From positions 1-13,570 of the forward strand of contig CAUQHD010000030.1 in NCBI GenBank assembly GCA_963517805.1: 13,570 nt of DNA, given 5' to 3'. The translations under genes and the position numbers were made by a program. Below the pieces are notes generated by a model that saw nothing but the letters and a program-made list of their open reading frames with translations, was not told the origin of the DNA and did not search any database. Shown in pieces: positions 1 through 7,300 of the stretch. Numbering within the stretch: position 1 is the first letter of the stretch; every line of letters begins with the position of its first letter. The stretch is from JABCPE02 sp963517805 (lineage in GTDB: Bacteria > Bacteroidota > Bacteroidia > Flavobacteriales > Weeksellaceae).

Positions 1-9
1 AAAAACGAT

Positions 10-40
10 GTTGAGTTAAAGATAAAAATTCATAATTTTA
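10..40 (+). promoter_or_regulatory. Candidate dnaG promoter
   Basis: GTTG (10-13) lies 19 nt upstream of TAATTTTA (33-40), which matches the Bacteroidota -33 TTTG / -7 TAnnTTTG pattern except for one base in each box. If used, transcription would begin about 4-6 nt after the -7 box, almost at the dnaG ATG at 46, giving a leaderless or near-leaderless mRNA. A reading frame entering from the left ends at a TAA at 17-19 and could be the tail of an upstream gene, but too little is visible to call it. Confidence 0.35.
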
Positions 41-45
41 CGCCC

Positions 46-1968
46 ATGATTACAAAAGAAACCATAGACAAGATTTTTTCCGCCATTCGTGTGGAGGAAA
101 TTGTCGGTGAATATGTCCAGCTGAAAAGAGCAGGCTCTAACTATAAAGGCCTCAGCCCTTTTGTAGATGAGAAAACGCCGAGTTTTATAGTTTCTCCAAG
201 TAAACAGATTTGGAAAGATTTTTCTTCTGGAAAAGGTGGTACAGCAATTTCTTTTCTGATGGAAATCGAAGGGTTTTCCTATCCAGAAGCCCTCCGCTAC
301 GCTGCTAAAAAGTACGGAATAGAAATAGAGGAGCTGAAAAAAGACCTCACCGAAGAAGAAAAAAAGGCGCAGACCGACAAGGATTTGTTATACAAAATCC
401 ACGAAGTAGCGAATGATTTTTTTCAGAACCAGCTTTATGAAACCGAAGAAGGGCGGAATATAGGGCTTTCCTATTTCAAAGAGCGTGAACTGAAGCCAGA
501 AACCATCAAGAAATTTCAGCTCGGATATTCTCCAGAGCTCAAAAATGCCTTTACGCAATATGCCGTAAGTAAGGGCTATTCCAAAGAAATTTTAGAAAAA
601 TCTGGACTTTCCATCTTTTCGGAAAAATCTACCGAGGGAATAGACCGTTTCCGTGAAAGGGTGATTTTCCCTATCCATGGGTTTTCAGGGCGTGTGCTGG
701 GATTTGGCGGCAGGATTTTAAAATCAAATACAAAAACCGCTAAATACCTAAACTCTCCCGAAACGGAGATTTATCATAAATCCAATGTGCTGTATGGCTT
801 GTTCCAGTCTAAACAAGCGGTTTCGCGCGAAAATATGTGTCTCTTGGTGGAGGGTTACATGGATGTGGTCGCCCTGCATCAGTCTGGAATAGAAAATGTG
901 GTGGCGAGCTCTGGAACTTCCCTGACCACGGAGCAAATAAAGCTGATAAAAAGGCTGACCGAGAATGTTACCATTCTTTTCGATGGCGATGCGGCGGGAA
1001 TAAAGGCGAGTTTCCGTAGTATAGACATGCTCCTTGCGGAAAGTATGAATATCCGTATTCTGCTGTTTCCAGAGGGACACGACCCAGACAGCTTTGCGAG
1101 GGAAAATTCGATGGAGTTTGTTAAAAATTTCATTAAAGAAAATTCAAAAGATTTCATCGATTTTAAAGCTGAAATTCTCCTCAAAGAAGCTGAAAACGAC
1201 CCAATAAAAAAGGCCGAAGCTATCAGAGATATAGTGAAATCTGTGGCGCATGTGGATAATGGGCTGAAACAGGAAATTTACCTCAAACAGATAGCGACTC
1301 AGTTTGGGCTCACGGAAAGAAATCTTTTTGATGAACTTCAGGTTCAAAAACAGATTTTGAAAGGGCAGGTGCAGCCAAAACCAAAACTGGAAATTGTCCC
1401 AAAAACCGAGGAAAAACCTTTTGCAGATTCTGATAAAACGGCGGGATTATTGGTTTTGGAAGAAAAATTAGTGGAGCTGATGCTGAAATACGGCGACAGG
1501 ATTTTGACCCGAAGAGACTCTGAAAACAATTCCTATCAAACCACTGTGATAGAGGAAATTATCCATCATTTTCAGGAAGATGACTGCGAAATCCTTACGG
1601 AAACCAATAGAAAAATCATAGATGAAGTCCGGCAGGGTTTGGAACAGAACGAAATCCGCTCAGGGAATTTCTTTTTTGGGCTGATGGACGAAGATATTTC
1701 AGGGAAAATAGCCGATGCTTTGGTAGAAAACTACGAAACCAGCGACTGGAAGAAGTTTAATATTTATTTCCGAACGGAGGATGAAGTGCTGGATAAAGTC
1801 GTGAGGGATGTTATCCTTCGCCACAAGAGAGAATATGTGCTGAAAATGATAGAAGATTTGAAAAAAAGTCTGGATGAAACGGAGGAAAAAGCAGAAATTT
1901 ATGAACAAATCGTCAGACTAAACCAGCTGAAAAGTAAAATAGACCAAAAACTTTTTCGGATTTTGTGA
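46..1968 (+). CDS. dnaG: DNA primase DnaG lacking its zinc-ligand residues
   Basis: The 640-residue product is replicative primase, which makes RNA primers on the lagging strand at the fork together with DnaB helicase; length is normal for the family. The N-terminal domain (about 5-95) keeps the fold-defining string around GLSPF and EKTPSF (35-47). The four zinc ligands of E. coli DnaG (C40, H43, C61, C64) align with S37, V40, D58 and S61, so the zinc site is gone. The catalytic core follows: basic motif RFRERVIFPI (201-210), Toprim EGYMD (269-273), DGDAAG (313-318) and HDPDSF (345-350), with E269, D313, D315, D346 and D348 as acidic metal-binding candidates. The Lys/Glu-rich C-terminus (about 450-640) would be the helicase-interaction domain. 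ATG at 46 is chosen because MITKETIDKIF matches the usual primase start. The missing zinc site appears lineage-typical for flavobacteria (recalled, not checked). Confidence 0.97.
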   Translation: MITKETIDKIFSAIRVEEIVGEYVQLKRAGSNYKGLSPFVDEKTPSFIVSPSKQIWKDFSSGKGGTAISFLMEIEGFSYPEALRYAAKKYGIEIEELKKDLTEEEKKAQTDKDLLYKIHEVANDFFQNQLYETEEGRNIGLSYFKERELKPETIKKFQLGYSPELKNAFTQYAVSKGYSKEILEKSGLSIFSEKSTEGIDRFRERVIFPIHGFSGRVLGFGGRILKSNTKTAKYLNSPETEIYHKSNVLYGLFQSKQAVSRENMCLLVEGYMDVVALHQSGIENVVASSGTSLTTEQIKLIKRLTENVTILFDGDAAGIKASFRSIDMLLAESMNIRILLFPEGHDPDSFARENSMEFVKNFIKENSKDFIDFKAEILLKEAENDPIKKAEAIRDIVKSVAHVDNGLKQEIYLKQIATQFGLTERNLFDELQVQKQILKGQVQPKPKLEIVPKTEEKPFADSDKTAGLLVLEEKLVELMLKYGDRILTRRDSENNSYQTTVIEEIIHHFQEDDCEILTETNRKIIDEVRQGLEQNEIRSGNFFFGLMDEDISGKIADALVENYETSDWKKFNIYFRTEDEVLDKVVRDVILRHKREYVLKMIEDLKKSLDETEEKAEIYEQIVRLNQLKSKIDQKLFRIL

Positions 1969-1971
1969 CAG

Positions 1972-2004
1972 ATTGGTTACCTTTGGGAATTGGAATAATT
2001 TTTG
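1972..2004 (+). promoter_or_regulatory. Possible promoter for the YciI-like gene
   Basis: ATTG (1972-1975) is followed after 20 nt by TAATTTTTG (1996-2004), a -7-like box with one extra base between TA and TTTG. It lies in the 55-bp gap after dnaG, where no terminator is visible, so read-through from dnaG is equally possible. Confidence 0.3.
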
Positions 2005-2023
2005 AGAAAAAGGAGATAAAACT

Positions 2024-2314
2024 ATGTTTATAGTATCATTAAACTACAAAAAGGAAATCAGTGAAGTAGAAAAATATTTAAAAGAACATGTGGATTTTCT
2101 GGATAAATATTATTTGCTCGGAAAATTCATCTGTTCTGGAAGAAAAAATCCAAGAACGGGAGGGATTATTCTTGTAAATGAAAAAGATAAAGAAATGGTA
2201 ATCGATATAATGAAAGAAGACCCATTTTATAAAAATGAAATTGCAGAATATGAATTTATAGAGTTTATTCCGACCAAATTTGATGAAAAATTTGCTTATT
2301 TTGTAAATAATTAA
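2024..2314 (+). CDS. YciI-like family protein
   Basis: This 96-residue protein has the single-domain alpha/beta layout of the YciI (YCII) family: an N-terminal strand MFIVSLNY, a helix carrying H22 (EHVDFLDKY), the glycine-rich GKFICSGRKNPRTGG (33-47), a strand IILVN, a helix ending in the motif EDPF (65-68) and a final strand (YEFIEFIPTKF). The family's conserved His and Asp correspond to H22 and D66. YciI proteins are small dimers of mostly unknown function, sometimes fused to or mistaken for dehalogenase-like enzymes, so no reaction is assigned. The start is supported by AGGAG at 2011-2015, 8 nt before the ATG; such a Shine-Dalgarno match is unusual here, where other genes have AT-rich leaders. 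The gene sits 55 bp after dnaG and 18 bp before clpP, so it is probably co-transcribed with clpP. Confidence 0.85.
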   Translation: MFIVSLNYKKEISEVEKYLKEHVDFLDKYYLLGKFICSGRKNPRTGGIILVNEKDKEMVIDIMKEDPFYKNEIAEYEFIEFIPTKFDEKFAYFVNN

Positions 2315-2332
2315 CCTTAAAAAGATTTATAT

Positions 2333-3010
2333 ATGGACATAAAGAAAGAATTTAGAGATTTTTCTGTAAAACATTTAGGAAATAATGGGCTGGTAACGGA
2401 CCAATATATGGGAATGTTCAATCCTACCAACCTTACACCATACATCACCGAAGAAAGAAGGCTGAATGTAGCGCAGATGGATGTTTTCTCAAGACTGATG
2501 ATGGATAGAATCATCTTTTTGGGAACAGGAATCGATGACCAAGTGGCGAATATCGTGACGGCACAGCTGTTGTTTTTGGAAAGTGCTGACCCAAGCAAGG
2601 ATATTCAGATTTACATCAATTCGCCTGGTGGAAGTGTTTATGCAGGATTGGGAATTTATGACACGATGCAGATTATCAAACCAGATGTAGCTACGATTTG
2701 TACAGGTATGGCGGCTTCTATGGGAGCGGTGCTTTTGGTTGCGGGTGAAAAAGGAAAGCGTTCTGCATTGAAGCATTCCAGAGTGATGATTCACCAGCCG
2801 AGTGGCGGCGCACAGGGAGTTGCGAGCGATATGGAAATCAATTTGAGAGAAATGCTGAAATTGAAAAAAGAACTTTATGACATTATTTCCGAGCATTCTG
2901 GGCAGTCTTACGAATGGGTGGAAAAAGCATCAGACAGAGACTACTGGATGACTTCCACTGAAGCGAAAGAAATGGGAATGGTAGATGAAGTTTTGGAGAA
3001 AAAGAAATAA
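2333..3010 (+). CDS. clpP: ATP-dependent Clp protease proteolytic subunit
   Basis: ClpP is the serine protease of the cytoplasmic ClpXP/ClpAP machines, forming a double heptameric ring fed by an AAA+ unfoldase. The catalytic triad is complete: S129 in TGMAASMG (124-131), H154 in MIHQPSGG (152-159) and D203 in DRDYWM (201-206), with the same spacing as E. coli mature S97, H122 and D171. The INSPGGSVYAG segment (95-105) supplies the substrate-strand and oxyanion region. At 225 residues it is slightly long, with about 30 residues before the conserved core that probably include a removable propeptide. It starts 18 bp after the YciI-like stop with no separate strong promoter seen, and ends just before the bidirectional terminator at 3014-3039. 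Confidence 0.97.
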   Translation: MDIKKEFRDFSVKHLGNNGLVTDQYMGMFNPTNLTPYITEERRLNVAQMDVFSRLMMDRIIFLGTGIDDQVANIVTAQLLFLESADPSKDIQIYINSPGGSVYAGLGIYDTMQIIKPDVATICTGMAASMGAVLLVAGEKGKRSALKHSRVMIHQPSGGAQGVASDMEINLREMLKLKKELYDIISEHSGQSYEWVEKASDRDYWMTSTEAKEMGMVDEVLEKKK

Positions 3011-3013
3011 ATA

Positions 3014-3039
3014 AAAAGCCTTTCAATAGAAAGGCTTTT
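3014..3039. terminator. Bidirectional intrinsic terminator between clpP and uvrD
   Basis: An 11-bp perfect stem (3014-3024 with 3029-3039) closes an AATA tetraloop. The stem has A-runs on the left and T-runs on the right, so each strand reads as a hairpin with a U tail. It overlaps the uvrD stop codon (TAA on the minus strand at 3040-3038) and lies 3 bp past the clpP stop, so it serves both convergent genes. Confidence 0.9.
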
Positions 3040-5374
3040 ATAATTTTTCCAATTTGGCAAATTTCAAAATCAAGTTCTTTTCGCCTTCTGTGGCAAATTT
3101 TATTTTTGCTTTCACATTATTAGGGTCTGTTCCATCCAAAAACAGCACTTCTCCCACTCCGAAACGATTATGCCTTACTCTGTCCCCTACTTCTATATCT
3201 TGGGACTGGCTGCTGTCAGGAGTATTTATTTTCGCAGATGAAACAGGAGTCAAATTCCTTTTAATAGGTTGCTCTGGTAATTTTTGTTCATCAGTAGAAA
3301 GTTTTTTCTTTGGTTCTTTCTTTTGGAAAGCCCTCGGCATGCTCGGTGTATCATCAAAAATACTAGATGACAGCCCTGAGCGATTGATTCCCCTGTTTTC
3401 TACCATAGGATTGATAAAATCTAAATAATCTGTATCCACCTCGCTGAGAAAACGGCTCGGCTCCGAATCCGTGATTTTCCCCCACTGAAAACGCGAAACA
3501 GCATAAGAGAAAAACGCCTGTTTTTCGGCTCTTGTAAGGGCTACATAGAACAGTCTGCGCTCCTCTTCCAGCTCCTCACGGGAGTTAGAACTCATAAAAC
3601 TAGGGAACAGACCTTCTTCCAGCCCTACGATATAGACAATAGGAAATTCCAGCCCTTTGGATAGGTGGATTGTCATCAGAGAGACTTTATCGCCTTCCTC
3701 ATCATCCTCCTGTGTATCAGCTGATAAGGCTATATTTTCTAGGAAATTAGACAAACTCGGGTCGCCATCTTCCAGCTGCTGCTGTTCATCTATAAAACCC
3801 TGCATGGAGTTCATCAATTCCTGAATATTTTCCACTCGTGAGATGCCTTCTGGTGTTTGGTCTTCTTTCAAAGACTTTATCAAACCACTCTTTTTAGCCA
3901 CTTCCATCGCTACTTGATAAACATTTTCTGTTTTCAGCATCACTTGGAAAGCCTTTATCATCTGCCAAAAATCATTCAGTTTGGTTAGAGCTGAATTATT
4001 TATTCCTAAATTTGGTGCATGAAACGGCAGAGCATCCAGCACATTAGCAATAGACTGCCCTATCGAATCGGCATAAACAATGAGTTTATTCTGTGTCGTT
4101 TCTCCTATCCCACGCATCGGATAATTGATAACTCTGAGCAAAGCTTCCGAATCATTTTCATTGACCAAAAGTCTGAGATACGCCAGCAAGTCCTTTATTT
4201 CTTTTCTTTGGTAAAAGGATAATCCGCCATACACTCGGTAAGGGATATTTTTCCTTCTCAGTGCATCTTCAAAGGCTCTGGTCTGGGAGTTTGTACGATA
4301 TAGAATAGCAAAATCATTAAATTTTTTCTGATTAAAATTATGCTGTTCCCAGATATTTCCCGCCACAAAATTCGCCTCATCTGCATCAGATAGAGAGCGG
4401 TAGACTTTTATTTTTTCTCCAACTTCATTATCACTGAATACATTTTTCTCAAACTGATTTATATTTTTGGAAATCAAATCATTAGCCGCATTTACGATAT
4501 TCTGTGTAGAACGGTAATTCTGCTCCAATGAAACGATTTTCGCATCGGGATAATCCTTTTTAAAATTCAAAATATTCTGAATATTAGCCCCACGGAAAGA
4601 GTAGATAGACTGTGCATCATCCCCTACCACGCATATATTTTCAAATTTAGAAGCTAAAGCCTTCACTATCAGATACTGAGAATGGTTCGTATCCTGATAC
4701 TCATCTACCAGAATATACCGAAATCTATCCTGATATTTCGCTAAAATCTCTGGAAATCTCGTTAGTAACTCGTTGGTTCTCAATAATAAATCATCAAAAT
4801 CCATCGCCCCGTTCTTAAAACAAGTTTCCACATATTTCTGGTAAATCTGTCCCATCAGCTTCATATTAGCCCGTTCATCGGCTTCCATCAGCTCTGGATT
4901 GTTATAATAGGCTTTTACCGTAATCAGATTGTTTTTATACTGAGAAATTCTGCCCTGCACTTTCTTCGGCTTGTACAGATCTGAATCTATATTCATCTCT
5001 TTCAGGACTTTTTTCAGTACATTGAGAGAGTCTTGGGTATCATAAATAGTAAAATTAGATGGAAAACCAAGATAATGAGCCTCACTCCTCAAAATCCGAG
5101 CAAAAACAGAGTGAAAAGTCCCCATCCAAAGGCTTTTCGCATCGCTGTTCCCTACCACCTTTGCAATACGCTCTTTCATCTCTCGCGCAGCTTTATTGGT
5201 AAAGGTAAGCGCCAGAATATTAAAAGGATCTGCTCCATTGGTTATCAGATGTGCTATACGCATCGTAAGAACACGAGTTTTCCCAGACCCTGCTCCAGCA
5301 AGCACCATCAGAGGCCCTTGCAGAGTGGTCACAGCTTCATATTGAGCATTATTTAATCCTTTTAGGTAATCCAT
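3038..5374 (-). CDS. uvrD: UvrD/PcrA-type superfamily 1A DNA helicase
   Basis: This 778-residue 3'-5' helicase acts in nucleotide excision and mismatch repair and in clearing proteins from DNA. SF1A motifs appear in order: Q-motif LNNAQYEAV (7-15), Walker A GAGSGKT (27-33), Ia ALTFTNKAA (55-63), Walker B VDEYQD (223-228), III GDDAQSIYSFRGA (251-263), IV EQNYRST (284-290), V TIHLSKGLEF (568-577) and VI FYVALTRAEK (609-618). A charged, variable linker (about 655-725) leads to a C-terminal domain GDRVRHNRFG (about 730-739 onward) resembling the Tudor-like RNA polymerase-binding tail of PcrA. The start is placed at the ATG at 5374; an in-frame TTG two codons upstream (5380) is less likely because flavobacterial homologues begin MDYLKGLN (recalled). 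It has its own promoter at 5422-5393 and converges on clpP. Confidence 0.95.
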   Translation of the reverse strand: MDYLKGLNNAQYEAVTTLQGPLMVLAGAGSGKTRVLTMRIAHLITNGADPFNILALTFTNKAAREMKERIAKVVGNSDAKSLWMGTFHSVFARILRSEAHYLGFPSNFTIYDTQDSLNVLKKVLKEMNIDSDLYKPKKVQGRISQYKNNLITVKAYYNNPELMEADERANMKLMGQIYQKYVETCFKNGAMDFDDLLLRTNELLTRFPEILAKYQDRFRYILVDEYQDTNHSQYLIVKALASKFENICVVGDDAQSIYSFRGANIQNILNFKKDYPDAKIVSLEQNYRSTQNIVNAANDLISKNINQFEKNVFSDNEVGEKIKVYRSLSDADEANFVAGNIWEQHNFNQKKFNDFAILYRTNSQTRAFEDALRRKNIPYRVYGGLSFYQRKEIKDLLAYLRLLVNENDSEALLRVINYPMRGIGETTQNKLIVYADSIGQSIANVLDALPFHAPNLGINNSALTKLNDFWQMIKAFQVMLKTENVYQVAMEVAKKSGLIKSLKEDQTPEGISRVENIQELMNSMQGFIDEQQQLEDGDPSLSNFLENIALSADTQEDDEEGDKVSLMTIHLSKGLEFPIVYIVGLEEGLFPSFMSSNSREELEEERRLFYVALTRAEKQAFFSYAVSRFQWGKITDSEPSRFLSEVDTDYLDFINPMVENRGINRSGLSSSIFDDTPSMPRAFQKKEPKKKLSTDEQKLPEQPIKRNLTPVSSAKINTPDSSQSQDIEVGDRVRHNRFGVGEVLFLDGTDPNNVKAKIKFATEGEKNLILKFAKLEKL

Positions 5375-5392
5375 AATCAAAATTTAGGGCTA

Positions 5393-5422
5393 CAAATTTA
5401 GCGAAATTTAATAATTATCTAA
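5393..5422 (-). promoter_or_regulatory. uvrD promoter
   Basis: Reading the minus strand, TTAG (5422-5419) is followed after 18 nt by TAAATTTG (5400-5393), an exact TAnnTTTG -7 box. The predicted start would leave a leader of roughly 12-15 nt before the uvrD ATG at 5374. Confidence 0.6.
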
Positions 5423-5436
5423 TTTTTTTATTTTTG
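5407..5436 (+). promoter_or_regulatory. ubiE-porT promoter
   Basis: TTTA (5407-5410) is followed after 18 nt by TATTTTTG (5429-5436), an exact TAnnTTTG box. The predicted transcript starts near 5441, about 15 nt before the TTG start of ubiE. This promoter and that of uvrD point away from each other and share the same 30-bp stretch. Confidence 0.65.
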
Positions 5437-5455
5437 CGAAAAATTAAATTATCTT

Positions 5456-6175
5456 TTGAAAGCGGTCACTCCTTATAATTCTGCCAAAACCAAAAAAGCC
5501 CAAGTAGAGGAAATGTTTGATAATATCGCGCCTAAATACGATATTTTGAATCGTGTTCTTTCTCTGCGGACGGATATTCTTTGGCGAAATACTTTGGCAA
5601 AATGGCTCAGAAAGGATAATCCGGCTCTTGTTTTGGATGTGGCGACAGGAACGGGAGATTTGGCGATTAAAATCCAACAAATGACTGATTGTCAGGTATT
5701 AGGATTGGATATTTCTCAACAGATGCTGAATATAGGGTTTGAAAAAATTAAAAGACTTAATTTAGCTTCCAAAATATCTTTACAAAAAGGAGATGCTGAA
5801 AATTTACCCTTTGAGGACAATAAATTTGATGCTGTAAGCGTTGCTTTTGGTGTAAGGAATTTTGAAAACTTGGAAAAAGGGCTGAAAGAACTCCAGAGAG
5901 TAGTGAAAAAAGGCTGCTGTGTGTATATTTTAGAGTTTTCCAAACCCAATGGTTTTTGGGTTCCTTTATATTTATTTTATTTTAAAAATATTCTGCCCAT
6001 GATAGGAAAACTGATTTCAAAGGATAGCGGGGCTTACACTTATCTACCTGATTCTGTAAGTGTTTTTCCTTATGGAAAAGAAATGAAGAAAATCCTTCTA
6101 AATATAGGATTTTCTGCTGTAGAATATAAAAAATTAAGTTTTGGAGTTGCTGCCATTTATAAGGCAACAAAATAG
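5456..6175 (+). CDS. ubiE: Demethylmenaquinone methyltransferase (UbiE/MenG)
   Basis: A 239-residue class I SAM-dependent methyltransferase that performs the C-methylation giving menaquinone; Bacteroidota respire with menaquinone, so the MenG activity is the relevant one. Seen in the sequence: EEMFDNIAPKYD (18-29), SAM-binding motif I LDVATGTGDLA (60-70), acidic post-I residue in GLDISQQM (83-90), GDAENLPF (112-119), FGVRNF (131-136) and the family signature YTYLPDSV (194-201). The start is a TTG at 5456: no ATG or GTG occurs in frame upstream, and the first internal ATG (residue 20) would cut off the conserved N-terminal stretch. porT begins 6 bp after the stop, implying one operon. Confidence 0.95.
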   Translation: MKAVTPYNSAKTKKAQVEEMFDNIAPKYDILNRVLSLRTDILWRNTLAKWLRKDNPALVLDVATGTGDLAIKIQQMTDCQVLGLDISQQMLNIGFEKIKRLNLASKISLQKGDAENLPFEDNKFDAVSVAFGVRNFENLEKGLKELQRVVKKGCCVYILEFSKPNGFWVPLYLFYFKNILPMIGKLISKDSGAYTYLPDSVSVFPYGKEMKKILLNIGFSAVEYKKLSFGVAAIYKATK

Positions 6176-6181
6176 AAAAAT

Positions 6182-6919
6182 ATGAACAAGAAATTATTAA
6201 AATCTGCAATTTTAGCATTATTATGCGCTTCATCACTGTTTTCTGCACAGTACTTTAATATCAGAAACAGAGCAGACAGACTAGAATGGATAGATGTCAA
6301 GAAATACAGCTGGGGTTTTTATCTCAATATGAATGATTTTGATTATAATTTTTCTGAAATAGACAAAAACCAAAAAATGGTGACTTCTAAAACCAGCAGC
6401 AGTTTTGGTGCGGGACTTATTGGTAGAATGAGACTTAATGAGCATTTGGATCTGAAATTAGAGCCAGGGATGCAGTTTTTAGAGAGAGAATTAATTTTCA
6501 AAAGAGCCGAAGTTTTGGCCGCCAATCCGCAGGATATAGAGACTTTTACATCAAGAAAAATAAAATCTACCTATGTAGATGTACCATTATTACTAGAATT
6601 TCACGGAAATAGATGGTTTAATTCCCGAGTGTATGTCGCAGGAGGAGTCAACTGGCTTATCAATCTGCAGTCTCAAGAAAAAAGCAGAGATGATAACATG
6701 AATGGAGTTTTTCGTACCACTACGCACAATCTGGCTTGGTCTGCAGAGCTTGGTATTCAGTTTTATTTCTCCAAATTTAAGCTTACTCCAGGCTTTCGAG
6801 GGACATTTGTAATCAATAATGAATTAGTAAGAGACAATCCTTCCACTCCGGATTATTGGGCAGGGTCGCTGTCGCGCCTCAATACAAGGGCTTTTATGTT
6901 TATACTGAAATTTGAATAA
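6182..6919 (+). CDS. porT: PorT/SprT-like outer membrane beta-barrel protein (type IX secretion)
   Basis: A 245-residue outer membrane protein with a signal peptide (MNKKLLKSAILALLCASSLFSA, 1-22, likely cleaved before Q23; a start of KK, hydrophobic stretch, then small residues). The mature part begins with a basic stretch and WIDVKKYSWGFYLNMND (36-52), resembling the first barrel strand of PorT proteins, followed by alternating strands and a terminal aromatic-rich strand ending in FEEND-like FILKFE (240-245, last residues MFILKFE). PorT (SprT in gliding flavobacteria) is an integral outer membrane component of the type IX secretion system. Adjacency to ubiE is, as recalled, common in this class. 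The cysteine at position 15 is not in a lipobox. A generic PorT-family barrel of other function remains possible. Confidence 0.8.
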   Translation: MNKKLLKSAILALLCASSLFSAQYFNIRNRADRLEWIDVKKYSWGFYLNMNDFDYNFSEIDKNQKMVTSKTSSSFGAGLIGRMRLNEHLDLKLEPGMQFLERELIFKRAEVLAANPQDIETFTSRKIKSTYVDVPLLLEFHGNRWFNSRVYVAGGVNWLINLQSQEKSRDDNMNGVFRTTTHNLAWSAELGIQFYFSKFKLTPGFRGTFVINNELVRDNPSTPDYWAGSLSRLNTRAFMFILKFE

Positions 6920-6929
6920 AACTAAATTT

Positions 6930-6961
6930 AAAAATAGATTAGCAAAAATCTATTTTTTTTT
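6930..6961 (+). terminator. Intrinsic terminator of ubiE-porT
   Basis: An 11-bp A/T-rich perfect stem (6930-6940 with 6947-6957) closes the loop AGCAAA and runs into a T tract up to 6961. It starts 11 bp after the porT stop. Confidence 0.8.
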
Positions 6962-6970
6962 GTATTTTTG
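6939..6970 (+). promoter_or_regulatory. Promoter of the coiled-coil gene and zapA
   Basis: TTAG (6939-6942) is followed after 20 nt by TATTTTTG (6963-6970), an exact -7 box. The -33 element lies inside the porT terminator hairpin, and the T tail runs into the -7 box. The predicted start is near 6975, about 20 nt before the ATG at 6995. Confidence 0.6.
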
Positions 6971-6994
6971 CTCAAAAGTTAGAACAATCTTCTG

Positions 6995-7300
6995 ATGAAG
7001 CTTACAGAATTAGAAAATAATTTTTCAGAAATTGAGGATAAAATACTAAAAATCAGTGTTAAATACAAGGATTTAAAACAAAAGTATGCTGAATTATTAG
7101 AAAAAAACAACCATCTGAAAGCAAAGTATGAAGAGGAGGTAATGAAGAATGAAGAGTTAATAGAAGAGCAGAAAAAAATGAAGCTGACTTCTGCTATATC
7201 GGGAAATCCAGATCATAACAGATTGATGAAAAGCCACATCAATAGATTAATAAAAGAAATTGATGTATGTATAGCGGAACTTCGGAATAGTGGATTGTAA
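6995..7300 (+). CDS. Small coiled-coil protein encoded upstream of ZapA
   Basis: This 101-residue protein is not assignable to a named family from the sequence. Residues 5-62 are a Lys/Glu-rich heptad-like helix (for example KYKDLKQKYAELLEKNNHLKAKY, spread over 23-45), then a short turn with GNPDH (70-74), then a second helix with the motif HINRLIKEIDVCIAEL (81-96). Similar small proteins ending in an IN-LI-EID-CIA-L pattern are, as recalled, encoded before zapA in other flavobacteria. Its stop codon overlaps the zapA start (TAATG, 7298-7302), so translation of the two is coupled and a physical or functional link to ZapA and the division ring is likely; a role like that of ZapB, which also is a small coiled coil and binds ZapA, is inference only. 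Confidence 0.85.
   Translation: MKLTELENNFSEIEDKILKISVKYKDLKQKYAELLEKNNHLKAKYEEEVMKNEELIEEQKKMKLTSAISGNPDHNRLMKSHINRLIKEIDVCIAELRNSGL

Noticed and set aside
5375..5380. TTG start for uvrD at 5380
   Set aside because: It adds only two residues before an ATG that matches the family start; the ATG at 5374 is preferred.
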